From the NCBI GenBank assembly GCA_002840755.1, contig PHBZ01000054.1:1-33827 (forward strand): 33,827 bases of DNA, given 5' to 3'. The position numbers were made by a program, and so were the translations under genes. The notes beneath the pieces were generated by a model. That model had not been told where the DNA came from, did no database searches, and saw only the letters and a program-made list of their open reading frames with translations. Shown piece after piece: positions 15,002 to 24,194 of this stretch (position 1 is its first letter; the number at the start of each line of letters is the position of its first letter). Origin of the DNA: Chloroflexi bacterium HGW-Chloroflexi-10 (GTDB taxonomy: Bacteria; Chloroflexota; Anaerolineae; Anaerolineales; Anaerolineaceae).

Positions 15002-15775
15002 ATGATGCAAATGTTTTCCACAATCCGTATGAAAGACTTGCTGGTTTATCCATTTAAGCAAGAAAATTCTGCTAATAAAGTTCTGGTCGGTAGTCTGTTA
15101 ACCTTTGCTGGCAGCATAATTCCCATATTACCCAGCCTGGTTGTGACAGGCTATCTGATGAAAATCGCCCGGCGGATAATCGACGGTGATGGTCAATTAA
15201 CCCTTCCCGAATGGGACAATTGGGGAGAGTACCTGAAAGACGGATTCAAATTGTTTGGTGCTACCTTTATCTACACATTGCCCATTTTTGTCATTATGGG
15301 CTTTGGTTATACTCTCTACTTTGCCTCTTTCATGGGCATGATAATTAATTCAAACTCCACTGGATATTCCTCCGGCCCTGAAACAATTTTACCGTTTTTG
15401 GGTATGATGGTTCTCTTTCTTACGATGGGAATTGTGATTATTCTTTCGCTGATCGAAGGAATAATCCTACCCCCCGCCATAATGCATCTGGTACATACCG
15501 GAGAGTTTTCAAGCGCTTTTAAGTTCAAAGAATGGTGGCCTGTATTGCGCCGTAATTTTTGGGGTTTCTTCATCTCCTTTGTTTTTATCATGGGGCTATA
15601 CTATTTTCTGATGTTGGGCGTGTCCTTGTTGTATATGACCATTGTGCTGTGTGTGCTCTTACCCCTGGTAATCGCCCCAATGGGATTTATTATGGGATTA
15701 TGGTCAACCCCGTTGCTGGCTCAGTCTTATCGTGATGGGATGGACCGGGTAGAAACCATTCAGGAAAGTCTCTAA
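15002..15775 (+). CDS. DUF4013 membrane protein
   Basis: This 257-residue integral membrane protein has the DUF4013 layout: an N-terminal helix pair (about 22-51, LVGSLLTFAGSIIPILPSL), the conserved soluble piece DGDGQLTLPEWDNWGEYLKD, then hydrophobic segments near 83-112, 132-160 and 180-240. The function of the family is unknown; it is common in archaea and Chloroflexota. GGGAGAG precedes the ATG. It is closed by a strong intrinsic terminator. Confidence 0.85.
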   Translation: MMQMFSTIRMKDLLVYPFKQENSANKVLVGSLLTFAGSIIPILPSLVVTGYLMKIARRIIDGDGQLTLPEWDNWGEYLKDGFKLFGATFIYTLPIFVIMGFGYTLYFASFMGMIINSNSTGYSSGPETILPFLGMMVLFLTMGIVIILSLIEGIILPPAIMHLVHTGEFSSAFKFKEWWPVLRRNFWGFFISFVFIMGLYYFLMLGVSLLYMTIVLCVLLPLVIAPMGFIMGLWSTPLLAQSYRDGMDRVETIQESL

Positions 15776-15796
15776 CTTTAATTCAATAACCTCATA

Positions 15797-15827
15797 AAAG
15801 AGGTGGGCTTTCCACCTCTTTTTCTTT
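15797..15827 (+). terminator. Intrinsic terminator
   Basis: AAAGAGGTGG and CCACCTCTTT form a perfect 10-base stem with loop GCTTT, followed by a T-rich tract. It ends the transcript of the DUF4013 gene. Confidence 0.9.
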
Positions 15828-15887
15828 TATAAAAATTTACCTGAGGATTAAAATCACACCCATCCCCCAAAACAGGAAAAATGAACC

Positions 15888-16310
15888 ATGCATATACAAT
15901 ACCGTGAAATGACAATTGATGACTACGAACCTGTCATCAATTTATGGAAAAATTCTGAAAATATTGGCATGAGCAATGCTGATAGCCTTAAAAACCTGAC
16001 CTTTTACCTGGAGCGCAACCCCGGCATGAGCTTCATCGCTCTGGATGGTGAGCAACTGGTAGGTGCTGCCCTTTGTGGGCATGACGGCCGGCGCGGCGCT
16101 ATCTACCACCTGGCGGTTCTACCGGCTGCCCGACAGCAAGGTATTGGACGGCAATTGGTGCAGCACTGCCTGATTGGGCTGCAACGTGCCGGTATTGAAC
16201 GCTGCCACATTCACGTCTATTCCGCCAACGCCGCCGGACTACAATTCTGGCAAAACAACGGTTGGTTTCTGCGTCCGGAATTGGAATTGCTCTCCATTGA
16301 CCTGGTGTGA
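15888..16310 (+). CDS. GNAT-family N-acetyltransferase
   Basis: A 140-residue acetyltransferase. The acetyl-CoA pyrophosphate loop is RQQGIG (82-87) in LAVLPAARQQGIGRQLVQ. Strand YHLAVLPA and the closing segment HIHVYSANAAGLQFWQNNGW complete the fold. AGGA lies 10 bases before the ATG. The gene stands alone after a terminator and converges with the lipid-synthase gene, with only 4 bases between the two ends. The substrate is unknown. Confidence 0.88.
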   Translation: MHIQYREMTIDDYEPVINLWKNSENIGMSNADSLKNLTFYLERNPGMSFIALDGEQLVGAALCGHDGRRGAIYHLAVLPAARQQGIGRQLVQHCLIGLQRAGIERCHIHVYSANAAGLQFWQNNGWFLRPELELLSIDLV

Positions 16311-16314
16311 TGCT

Positions 16315-17004
16315 TTATTTCTTCCTGTTTCTTCCTTCCAAACGGGCTAACTGGCGCGCATTGATGAAGGTTACCACAATATAAATTGTAAATAACAAAA
16401 CAGCCAAGAGGACAACCACGACATTGTAAGCTGAAAATACGCCGTATCGGGTTGTTATCTGTGGGTTACCCAGGAAAAAAACAAAGATATTCGTCAGGAT
16501 CAGTACCATGCGCGCTTCAGTTGGCCCCAGACCCAGGTAAGAAATACGAAATTCGCCGCGCACATAGGTTGTTATATAAACCAGGTTGGCCATTAACATA
16601 TAACTAACCAGAGCAATGCAGGCAACCCGGAAATCAACATAAGGAGAAAGGCCAATCCCAAACATGACAATCACTTCCCCCAACCCATCCATTGCATGAT
16701 CGATGTAAAAACCGTATTTCGGACGTTCAATCTTTCGATAACGTGCCAGGGTACCATCCAGACTGTCACCAAACCAGTTCAAAATGATACCCAGACTGGC
16801 CAACCATAAAAAAGCAGGGCTGCGAGTGGTGAGGATATAACTTACACCTGTTAATATAGTAGCCAGAAAGCCTAACATTGTCAGATTATCCGGTGTTACC
16901 CAGGCCGGCATGTGGGCTGCCAACCAGGCTAAGGCAGGTCGCTCCAACGGTCCAAGTAATATCTTATTTACACGGGTATGTTCTTTCTGCTCTTCTGAGG
17001 ACAT
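16315..17004 (-). CDS. CDP-alcohol phosphatidyltransferase, probable phosphatidylinositol-phosphate synthase type
   Basis: This enzyme joins a CDP-diacylglycerol to an alcohol at the membrane. The catalytic motif is complete: D80, D83-G84, A87-R88, G98, D102 and D106 (GDSLDGTLARYRKIERPKYG then FYIDHAMD). Several membrane helices fill the rest of the 229 residues. AAAGGG precedes the ATG. The gene follows an LpxL/PatA-like acyltransferase gene by 38 bases. In Actinobacteria the same pair makes phosphatidylinositol phosphate and acylated mannosides, which suggests an inositol lipid here, but the motif alone does not fix the alcohol. Confidence 0.85.
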   Translation of the reverse strand: MSSEEQKEHTRVNKILLGPLERPALAWLAAHMPAWVTPDNLTMLGFLATILTGVSYILTTRSPAFLWLASLGIILNWFGDSLDGTLARYRKIERPKYGFYIDHAMDGLGEVIVMFGIGLSPYVDFRVACIALVSYMLMANLVYITTYVRGEFRISYLGLGPTEARMVLILTNIFVFFLGNPQITTRYGVFSAYNVVVVLLAVLLFTIYIVVTFINARQLARLEGRNRKK

Positions 17005-17042
17005 CCGCGAACCCTTTCTTGATTTTTTGATAACAATATTCC

Positions 17043-17948
17043 CTAAGGCATTTCACTCAGGATCTGCGGCCAAACCGGGTAAAACATAGCCCATTGCTCA
17101 GGCGCCATACGTAAAAATGGTTCAGCCACAGCTAAAACCCGTTCCGTATTCTCTACTAATTCTACATCACGATTGGCATTTGGTCGCATTTCGATCAGGT
17201 CGGATGCAAACAATATATAATGATCACTGCCAGGTTGACGGATACAGGCAATAACTGCCACCGGCACCCGTGTGCGCAGCGCCATTTGGATCGGTGTCAC
17301 CGGAATATGCGTCGGCGCACCAAGAAAATAAGGGTACTGGTGCGCTCCCGGCCACGGACGATCCAACCCGGTAATCACCGTACCACCAGACTTTAAAAAA
17401 AGGTTGGCCTGGTGCAAAGCTTTCATTGAAAGCGGGGTCACATTCAACCCTGCCTGGCGGCGCAGTTCATTGTGCCATTGATAACCGGTATTCGGGTTGG
17501 GATAGGAAAGTATTTGCGGTCTCATCCCACTCAGAGTTATCGCATACCCTGCAAGGTCAAAAGCGCCCATGTGTAATATCAGACCCAAAGAGCCTTCCAT
17601 CGCTGTTTTGGAACGTTTCATAAAATTATCAAAACTGGTGTCAAAAATAATTTTCTTGCGAATTTCTTCAGGATCTCGCATGCAATGGTAATAATCATAC
17701 AAACTGCGACTACTGGATAGATATACTGCTTTTACCATTACATCCAGCTCCACTGCGCCAGCCTGATAACCACTTAGAACCCATTGGTTAGCGCGCACAG
17801 CGCGTACCTGTTCCGCATTTTTTCTTCGTGAAATAGCATTTGCCACCCAACTGCCCAGACGATATCCCCATTGGGGAGATAGATGTTCTCCCAACCATAA
17901 ACCCATTCTATTTACCGTTGGTGAAAATAAAATTTTTTGAAGCTTCAT
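17043..17948 (-). CDS. LpxL/HtrB-family lysophospholipid acyltransferase, PatA-like
   Basis: The 301-residue protein belongs to the bacterial lipid A acyltransferase family and has its HX4D motif HMGAFD (126-131). The conserved region GGTVITGLDRPWPG and the hydrophobic stretch VPVAVIACIRQPGSDHYILF follow. Chloroflexota generally lack lipid A, so the substrate is probably a glycolipid such as a phosphatidylinositol mannoside, as for actinobacterial PatA. That is inference from the neighbouring CDP-alcohol transferase. I chose the ATG at 17948, 7 bases after GAGAAG; ATG 17954 is an alternative. Confidence 0.8.
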   Translation of the reverse strand: MKLQKILFSPTVNRMGLWLGEHLSPQWGYRLGSWVANAISRRKNAEQVRAVRANQWVLSGYQAGAVELDVMVKAVYLSSSRSLYDYYHCMRDPEEIRKKIIFDTSFDNFMKRSKTAMEGSLGLILHMGAFDLAGYAITLSGMRPQILSYPNPNTGYQWHNELRRQAGLNVTPLSMKALHQANLFLKSGGTVITGLDRPWPGAHQYPYFLGAPTHIPVTPIQMALRTRVPVAVIACIRQPGSDHYILFASDLIEMRPNANRDVELVENTERVLAVAEPFLRMAPEQWAMFYPVWPQILSEMP

Positions 17949-17954
17949 TGTCAT

Positions 17955-18402
17955 TCTTCTCAAACAAATGAATTGAATTCTAAATACCGTAACCCTTACC
18001 TTATTATTATATGACCTCCTGTCAAACTTAGGCAAGATTATTTACAAAGGCGAAACAACCCATGCAAATAGATTAATCCATCTTGGCACTTTTTAATTTA
18101 TCCGGATAACGATCCTATCGCAGCAATAAGTTCATATTCTTCCAGGCTAGCCTCTGCCACCTATAATTCGCAGCTATAAAAATCATCACACTCATGAACA
18201 GTTTGTTATTGGACACCTTGTGAAATCTAAAACCTGCGATATACACATGCCCTTTATCGATCAATTGTTCCGAACCACGAGAATCCAGTTGATTGGGCGG
18301 TTCAGACATCCAAAAAAAATGTCAAATAAAAATCCAATCTGATAACATACAACTTTTTTTAAATTCCTGCGTATATAATTCAGGATGCAATAGGAGTAGA
18401 AT
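17955..18402. other. Intergenic region between divergent genes
   Basis: About 450 bases separate the acyltransferase (minus) from the LiaF-like gene (plus). A 64-codon minus-strand frame (18309-18115) has no ribosome-binding site and no recognisable features, so I do not call it. A TATAAT at 18374-18379 lies 24 bases before the LiaF-like ATG and may be a -10 element, but no good -35 element fits. Nothing else is recognised. Confidence 0.4.
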
Positions 18403-18771
18403 ATGGAAAACAATTTACAAAACAATGTATTTTCAGAAAAACTGGAACTGAACCAGCGGATAGAATCAATCGGCTGGGGATTATTTCTGGTAATGATCGG
18501 TGGTATCTGGTTGGTGCCGGACCGATTTGTTCCCCAAGGAACCTGGTTGGTTGGCGCTGGTCTGATATTGCTGGGACTAAATGTTGCCCGCTATATTAAA
18601 GGTATCCGCATGAGCGGTTTCACTCTCTTTCTGGGTGCTGTAGCATTGCTAAGCGGTGCAGCTGATTTTTTGCGTGTGGATTTGCCCCTCATGCCCATCT
18701 TTTTAATCCTGATCGGTGCTAATATAATATTAAAGCCGATGATTGAAAAATATCCCAAACTTTCTGAATAA
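18403..18771 (+). CDS. LiaF/DUF5668-type small membrane protein
   Basis: The 122-residue protein has four closely spaced hydrophobic segments with the turn pattern of LiaI/LiaF transmembrane regions (WGLFLVMIGGIWLVPDRF, TWLVGAGLILLGLNVARYI, GFTLFLGAVALLSGAADF, LMPIFLILIGANIILKP). LiaF-like proteins sense or dampen envelope stress. TAGGAG precedes the ATG. The next gene, also LiaF-like, begins 10 bases after the stop, so the two form an operon. Confidence 0.75.
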   Translation: MENNLQNNVFSEKLELNQRIESIGWGLFLVMIGGIWLVPDRFVPQGTWLVGAGLILLGLNVARYIKGIRMSGFTLFLGAVALLSGAADFLRVDLPLMPIFLILIGANIILKPMIEKYPKLSE

Positions 18772-18781
18772 AGGAGTTATC

Positions 18782-19468
18782 ATGTCCCGTAATAACAATT
18801 TCAACCAAATCTTTTGGGGCGCTGCCATTATCATTGTAGGTCTTCTCTTTCTGTTGCAAAACTTCGGTTTCGTCCGTGATTTTGAGTTTTGGAACTTTCT
18901 GCCGGTTATCTTAATTCTTCTGGGCGGATATCAATTGTTTGTCAACCAGTTCCGTGCCTGGGTAGGGCCACTCATTATGATCCTGGTGGGTTCGTATCTT
19001 CTAATGGCCACCTTGAACTTCATCGCCTGGGGTACTTTCTGGTCATTAATCTGGCCTACCATCCTGATCCTGGTGGGTATTTCCATCATCTTCCGGAAGG
19101 GATTCGGTGGAACCGAATCCAGCCAGGTAGACCATGGCCAATTCAGCTCCTTCGCTGCTTTCAGTGGTCAGAAACGTAATGTAACCGCACCTGACTTTCA
19201 GAATGGTGAAATCACTGCCATGTTTGGCGGCGCAGAGATTGATCTACGTAATGCCGCCATTACCAACCCACCCGCACGTATTCAGACAACCGTGATGTTT
19301 GGCGGTGCAGATATCTTTGTACCAGCTGACTGGGATGTGCGTGTCAATGTCGTCGCCCTGTTTGGCGGCACAGATGACAAACGCCATAACCTGGCTCCTG
19401 CCAAAGAGACTCCCGATCTGGTGATCAGCGGCACTGTCATGTTTGGCGGACTGGACATCAAAAGTTAA
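18782..19468 (+). CDS. LiaF-like protein with a cell-wall-active antibiotic response domain
   Basis: The first 110 of 228 residues repeat the four-helix membrane pattern of the preceding gene (FWGAAIIIVGLLFLLQNFG, FLPVILILLGGYQLF, PLIMILVGSYLLM, WSLIWPTILILVGISIIF). The C-terminal half is the LiaF-type soluble beta domain with three recurring MFGGxxI/D segments (EITAMFGGAEIDLR, TVMFGGADIFVP, TVMFGGLDIKS). LiaF proteins act with two-component systems in response to wall-active antibiotics; an envelope-resistance cluster lies 2.4 kb downstream but is not in this operon. AAGGAG stands 6 bases before the ATG at 18782. Confidence 0.85.
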   Translation: MSRNNNFNQIFWGAAIIIVGLLFLLQNFGFVRDFEFWNFLPVILILLGGYQLFVNQFRAWVGPLIMILVGSYLLMATLNFIAWGTFWSLIWPTILILVGISIIFRKGFGGTESSQVDHGQFSSFAAFSGQKRNVTAPDFQNGEITAMFGGAEIDLRNAAITNPPARIQTTVMFGGADIFVPADWDVRVNVVALFGGTDDKRHNLAPAKETPDLVISGTVMFGGLDIKS

Positions 19469-19490
19469 GAATCATCCATCATAAATTCAA

Positions 19491-19526
19491 AAACTGCAGA
19501 GCTTTTTTTATCTCCGCAGTTTTTTA
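19491..19526. terminator. Bidirectional terminator between convergent genes
   Basis: AAAACTGC and GCAGTTTT flank an AT-rich loop that also contains GAG/CTC pairs, followed by T on the plus strand and, read in reverse, by T on the minus strand. It separates the LiaF-like gene and the protease gene. Confidence 0.75.
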
Positions 19527-19552
19527 TGTCTGACACAATATTGTTATTCGTT

Positions 19553-21709
19553 CTAACGAACAATTACCGGTAAAAACACCTGGAAGTAATCAAATTCGTC
19601 ATCCAGAATATGGCCAAACACGGTAGTAGATGGGATGGTAAGGTTGATTGCATTGGTCAAAGTCAATTGGAATTTTTCAGACCCTTCCAAAAGAGCATCG
19701 TCCAACAAGGTAACCGGTAAGTTCTTAAAGATCTCACCCGGGTTGAAGGTAACCAACTGACTGGTAACAGCCGTATAATCCTGCCCGGCCAACGCCGTAT
19801 CATCCAGAGTGGAGACCATCATTGAAACTGTCTTTCCACTTGCCTGGGACAACCGGAGGGAAAATGTTATCAGGTTTGCGTTTTCCCATCCGGCAGTACT
19901 GTAAACCTGCAAAAGCGGCGGGGCGTCGTCGTCTTTAATCGTAACAATCGCCTGGTTATCCACCAGGTCGGCAAAAACCGGCGTGGACAGATTCACAAAA
20001 AAGGTCTCATCCTCTTCATCCAGCAAATCCCCGGTTACCAGGATAGGAAATTGCTGAGAAGTACTGCCAGCTGGGATGCTAAGCGTCCCTGATTGAGCTG
20101 GAAAATCAACACCAGCCATTGCCGTATTACCGGCTAACATGTAATTTACCGAAACAGCTGTGCTGGATGCCTGATTCAAAGAAACAGTTACCAAAGCATT
20201 CGTGTTACCACTGTTACCTTCTGGTACGACAACATCCGAAATGGAGACTGCCGCCATCTCTCCAGCGGTCACATTGGCCGACATCACTGTGCCAGAGTCA
20301 CTGATCCCACTCAGCGAGAACTTTACATCACCGGAAGAATAATATGATCCGCTATCCGGGATAGTGTTATAACTAAGACTGCGCACAATGGATGTGCCCG
20401 GAAAAGGATCACCGGCATCCGCATAACCTGCATTTCTCTCCAATTCTTTCAAACCATCCGCCTGCACCAATGCCAGACTGTAATGAGCGCTGCCGCAAGT
20501 GGAACTGGGATGGGTAGTACACTGATTATCATTGTCATCCATTGCTTCATCCACATGCCAGACCAATAGCCCCGAACCCGGTAAATTCTCCTCATAGGAA
20601 CCTGGAACCTTCTGACGGTTCTCAAACAGATAATATTCCTGTACACCCATCCCTATTGTCTTGACTTTAAAAATGGTATTCATTCCCGGATTGTTCAAAA
20701 CCTGCGGAATTGATAAATTATTGTAATTGCCGATTAAATACTGCGGTTGCACAATTCCCATCGCGATGCGCGACCAGGCATCCGGCCATGCGGGTGAACT
20801 GCCGCTATAACTATTATTTGGTCCCAACCAAGCGCCAGAGGCCATTAAGGACCAATCATCCACACCATAGGAATCTTCTCCGTAATCATAGAAATCCGGC
20901 AGTCCCCAAAAACCATGACCCATTTCGTGGGCAAAAACCCCAATGGTCATGTCACTGCTGGAACTATTTGCATTTACTAAATATTCAGGCATAATAATGT
21001 ACTTTGACAAATTTTTTCCATCCCGTGTCTGTACTGTTCTCATATTCCAGGAATGCGACCAAATATCATTTACACTGCCGCTTTTTTCTGCGCCTCTGCC
21101 AGCATGAATAATCATAAAATTATCGACCAAGCCGTCGTTATCATTATCATAGTCCGCATAATTAACTACCCCATCCACCGCTGCCACCAGATCTTCGGCC
21201 AGTTTCTGGCAATTATGCGGATATGCGTCTTTATCCATACAATAATTTCCACCAAGATAATATGCATAAGTTTGGGGAACCCGTTTCCAGCCAATTGACG
21301 AAGGCATATTAACCGTCACAATATCAATCTGTCCATAGGAGACTTCATGAAAATAATCGCGCACGGAGCCACGTCCAGCAGCCGGTGGGGCATACAATAT
21401 AGAATCAAAAAAGGATGCTGTTACGGTTCTCTGTTTATCGCTGAAATCCACCAGAACAGCTAAAGTTCTTAGCGTTCCGGTCATTGCTTTTGGTTGTTCG
21501 CCAAGTGCATTAAAGCCAATTGTGTCGGCAATTCCGTCATCCAGCATATTTTGTGGAAGTTCCAGTGTGCCGTTTTGTATTTTCTCCCGCAAATCCGGGT
21601 GCGGCGGCATCAATAGAGCCTCGGTTTGAGTGGTCAGTTCCGGTTTCACTGTCAGCAATGCAGCCAACATCACCCAGACTAATCCAAACAGGCTAATCTT
21701 TCTCATCAT
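19553..21709 (-). CDS. Secreted M6-family metalloprotease with Calx-beta domains
   Basis: This 718-residue extracellular protease resembles immune inhibitor A. An N-terminal signal peptide (about 1-22) is followed by a short propeptide-like part and the M6 catalytic domain (about 80-400) with the zinc motif HEMGH (261-265) and GLPDFYDYG just after. Two Calx-beta domains follow (about 485-598 and 600-705, with DxxDE-type calcium loops such as DLLDEEDE). The protein ends FQVFLPVIVR, with no LPXTG signal. Similar short aromatic-LP-hydrophobic-R ends occur on many exported Anaerolineae proteins and may be an anchoring or sorting tag. GAGGTG precedes the first ATG. Confidence 0.9.
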   Translation of the reverse strand: MMRKISLFGLVWVMLAALLTVKPELTTQTEALLMPPHPDLREKIQNGTLELPQNMLDDGIADTIGFNALGEQPKAMTGTLRTLAVLVDFSDKQRTVTASFFDSILYAPPAAGRGSVRDYFHEVSYGQIDIVTVNMPSSIGWKRVPQTYAYYLGGNYCMDKDAYPHNCQKLAEDLVAAVDGVVNYADYDNDNDGLVDNFMIIHAGRGAEKSGSVNDIWSHSWNMRTVQTRDGKNLSKYIIMPEYLVNANSSSSDMTIGVFAHEMGHGFWGLPDFYDYGEDSYGVDDWSLMASGAWLGPNNSYSGSSPAWPDAWSRIAMGIVQPQYLIGNYNNLSIPQVLNNPGMNTIFKVKTIGMGVQEYYLFENRQKVPGSYEENLPGSGLLVWHVDEAMDDNDNQCTTHPSSTCGSAHYSLALVQADGLKELERNAGYADAGDPFPGTSIVRSLSYNTIPDSGSYYSSGDVKFSLSGISDSGTVMSANVTAGEMAAVSISDVVVPEGNSGNTNALVTVSLNQASSTAVSVNYMLAGNTAMAGVDFPAQSGTLSIPAGSTSQQFPILVTGDLLDEEDETFFVNLSTPVFADLVDNQAIVTIKDDDAPPLLQVYSTAGWENANLITFSLRLSQASGKTVSMMVSTLDDTALAGQDYTAVTSQLVTFNPGEIFKNLPVTLLDDALLEGSEKFQLTLTNAINLTIPSTTVFGHILDDEFDYFQVFLPVIVR

Positions 21710-21844
21710 TGTAAATCACCTCACATTACAAAAAAAGGACCGCGATTTGGGTTACTCGACCAGAACATCCTCATAAATTTACTGCAAATTGCCTATTTTC
21801 ACAAGCCGTTTGACGGTCCTGTCCTAATCCATTAAACTAAATCC

Positions 21845-22543
21845 ATGAAAACCATCCTGATCATTGAAGATTCAAAAGATTTAGCCGGTGTAATTCGCCG
21901 TGAGTTAGAACAAGCTGGTTACCAGGTATTGCAAGCCTTTGATGGCAGCAGCGGTTTGCAGGTGATCCGTGAAAAGCAGCCCGATTTCATCATTCTGGAT
22001 TGGATGCTGCCAGGCAAAACCGGCTTGGATGTATTGCGCGAACTAGGGACAGAGCGTCTGGTACCGGTATTGATGTTAACTGCCCGCAGTGAAGAAGCTG
22101 ATCGGGTTATCGGGCTGGAGTTAGGCGCGGATGATTACCTGACCAAACCCTTCAGCATGCGCGAACTGCTGGCCCGTATCCGCGCTATGCTGCGCCGGCA
22201 TGAACGCTTTCAGGACCTGTTCAACAGTGACCAGAGCCCGACAATGCACCAGCTAACCTGGCAAGACATCCGCATTGACCCAATCAGTTTCTGTGCGACT
22301 CAAAATGAAAGCGACCTGGAACTCACCCGCACCGAATTTGACCTGCTGGTTCTGTTTGTGCGCAATCCACGCCGGGTTTTCAGCCGCGCCTATCTGTTGG
22401 AAACGGTGTGGGGTGAAACCTACATTGATGGCGACCGTTCCGTAGATAATGCCATCTTACGTTTGCGCAAAAAATTGGGAGATCAGGGAGAAGCTATAGA
22501 AACCGTATGGGGTATGGGCTACCGCCTGAAAGCGAATACATGA
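21845..22543 (+). CDS. OmpR-family response regulator
   Basis: The 232-residue regulator has a receiver domain with acidic pocket E8-D9, phospho-acceptor D52 (LDWMLPG), and K101 (LTKPFS), followed by an OmpR/PhoB winged helix (LELTRTEFDLLVLFVRNPRR, VDNAILRLRKKLG, VWGMGYRL). It overlaps the histidine kinase gene by ATGA, so the pair is co-translated. No clear ribosome-binding site precedes the ATG. The inverted repeat AGGACCG/CGGTCCT (21736-21742, 21814-21820) spans the divergent region with the protease gene. Its likely target is the repeat cluster at 24195-24237 before the ABC genes. Confidence 0.93.
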   Translation: MKTILIIEDSKDLAGVIRRELEQAGYQVLQAFDGSSGLQVIREKQPDFIILDWMLPGKTGLDVLRELGTERLVPVLMLTARSEEADRVIGLELGADDYLTKPFSMRELLARIRAMLRRHERFQDLFNSDQSPTMHQLTWQDIRIDPISFCATQNESDLELTRTEFDLLVLFVRNPRRVFSRAYLLETVWGETYIDGDRSVDNAILRLRKKLGDQGEAIETVWGMGYRLKANT

Positions 22544-24132
22544 TTAAAATTCCCAAAGCATCCATCTGGAATACCAGCGTTCCGCGTGCCCTACTGGAAG
22601 CACTGCTGACGGCACTGGCCTTCATTACTACACTGATTCTGGTTTCGGATGAACTACCCGAAGCAACCATTAATTCCGGTATTTTATTCACCAGTGTCAT
22701 TGCCGGCACCATCAGCGGATTCCGCATCCGGATTTCTGATGCCCCTCTGCAGAAACGCGCAGTACGTTTTATACTGGTCTCCCTGACACTTTCAAGCCTG
22801 CTGACATCGCTCACCTGGCTGATTTGCGTACTGGCCGGAAAAACGAATTTACTCATCGGTAATAACGATATAAACCAGTGGCTTGCAATCCTTATTCTGC
22901 TAGCCTGCCCAGCTGTGTATTTTTGCTGGCGCCTGTTTGGCATCGTCTGGCGGCGCTGGCAGCAAATGCGCCGGACCCGTTTCGCATGGAGCCTGACCGC
23001 CGCGTTCGCCAACCTTATCACCGGTCTGATACTTTTTGTCTGGGTCATTTATTTCACTCTAAATCTTTTTGATGGGTATTCCAGCAACGTTGATTTAAGC
23101 ACTGCCTCCTGGATGGCGCGTGTTCTGCGCAGTCTGGCAGTGACGGTCTTCCCATGGTTAATGATCTTCTGGTTGGGCCTGGTTATAGCCATGATGGTGA
23201 CTATCCCGCCCGTGATGCTCTTCTCGTACCTGGTTACCCGCAAGCTATCCCTGCGCATTGAAGAACTGGCCCGCGCCACCCAGCGCCTGCAATCTGGAGA
23301 GCTGAGCGCACGAACAGCAGTCAACGGATACGACGAGGTGGCGCAGCTGCAAACCGCTTTCAACCAGATGGCCGAAAACCTGGAATACAGCAACCACGCG
23401 CTACAGGCCGAACGTGATAAAGTGACAACATTGCTCAAAACACAACGGGAATTAACTGCTACCATCTCCCATGAATTGCGCACTCCGGTGGCCACCCTAC
23501 ACGCTTACCTGGAGAATAACCTTACGCAAAATACGGCACTGGCGCCTGACCTACATGATGACCTTACCATCATGCTGCATGAGACCCAACAACTGCAAAA
23601 AATGGTTGATGATCTGTTCCTTGTGGCACAAAGCGATGCCAACCAGCTCAGCCTCAACATTCAGCCTGTGCAACTCGTACCCCTCTTAATGGACTGGGTA
23701 CACAAATTCCAGCCGGTGATCTGGCAATCCCATAAGGTTGATCTGCAATGCGAAACCAACGCGAATCTGCCAGTACTCCAGGTGGACCCTCAACGTTTGG
23801 AGCAGATCGTCAACAACCTGGTGCAAAACGCAGTGCGCCATACTCCGCCCGGTGGAATGGTCCAGGTGCAGGCAACAGCTGTGGAACAAGACAAAATTCG
23901 GCTGAGTGTGCGTGACACCGGAGAAGGTATTCCAGCGGATGAAGTAGAACATGTCTGGCAACGCTACTTTCGCGGTAAACATAACCAGCACCAGGGCAGC
24001 GGGTTGGGTCTATCTCTGGTAAAAGAACTGGCCGAAAGCATGGGTGCACAGGTGGGAGTGGAAAGCCAGCCTGGTGAAGGCAGCCATTTTTGGGTGGAGT
24101 GGGGCGACAGGAATCAGGAAACCGTTGATTAG
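22540..24132 (+). CDS. Membrane sensor histidine kinase
   Basis: The 530-residue kinase has about six membrane helices in its first 235 residues and no large outer sensor domain. A HAMP region follows (about 232-285, LARATQRLQSGELSARTAVN), then HisKA with phospho-histidine H311 (TISHELRTPVATLHAYLE) and HATPase with NNLVQNAVRHTPPGG, RDTGEGIP and GSGLGLSLVKELAESMGA. I chose ATG 22540, which overlaps the regulator stop; a frame from 22507 lies inside the regulator gene. Kinases with an intramembrane sensor next to ABC transporters usually respond to antimicrobial peptides or transporter flux. Confidence 0.93.
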   Translation: MIKIPKASIWNTSVPRALLEALLTALAFITTLILVSDELPEATINSGILFTSVIAGTISGFRIRISDAPLQKRAVRFILVSLTLSSLLTSLTWLICVLAGKTNLLIGNNDINQWLAILILLACPAVYFCWRLFGIVWRRWQQMRRTRFAWSLTAAFANLITGLILFVWVIYFTLNLFDGYSSNVDLSTASWMARVLRSLAVTVFPWLMIFWLGLVIAMMVTIPPVMLFSYLVTRKLSLRIEELARATQRLQSGELSARTAVNGYDEVAQLQTAFNQMAENLEYSNHALQAERDKVTTLLKTQRELTATISHELRTPVATLHAYLENNLTQNTALAPDLHDDLTIMLHETQQLQKMVDDLFLVAQSDANQLSLNIQPVQLVPLLMDWVHKFQPVIWQSHKVDLQCETNANLPVLQVDPQRLEQIVNNLVQNAVRHTPPGGMVQVQATAVEQDKIRLSVRDTGEGIPADEVEHVWQRYFRGKHNQHQGSGLGLSLVKELAESMGAQVGVESQPGEGSHFWVEWGDRNQETVD

Positions 24133-24155
24133 GAATCAGGCCATTGCGGATTCCT
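24131..24155 (+). terminator. Weak hairpin at the end of the kinase gene
   Basis: AGGAATC and GATTCCT form a 7-base stem with an 11-base loop that overlaps the stop codon. No T-run follows. It may be a partial terminator, or a dispersed repeat related to that at 11298-11324. Confidence 0.3.
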
Positions 24156-24194
24156 GATAACTAATTCCAAATTCCGATTATCTAATTCTTTTCA

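Noticed and set aside
18115..18309. 64-codon minus-strand frame in the gap before the LiaF-like genes
   Set aside because: No ribosome-binding site, no recognisable composition or motif, and it lies in a plausible control region.
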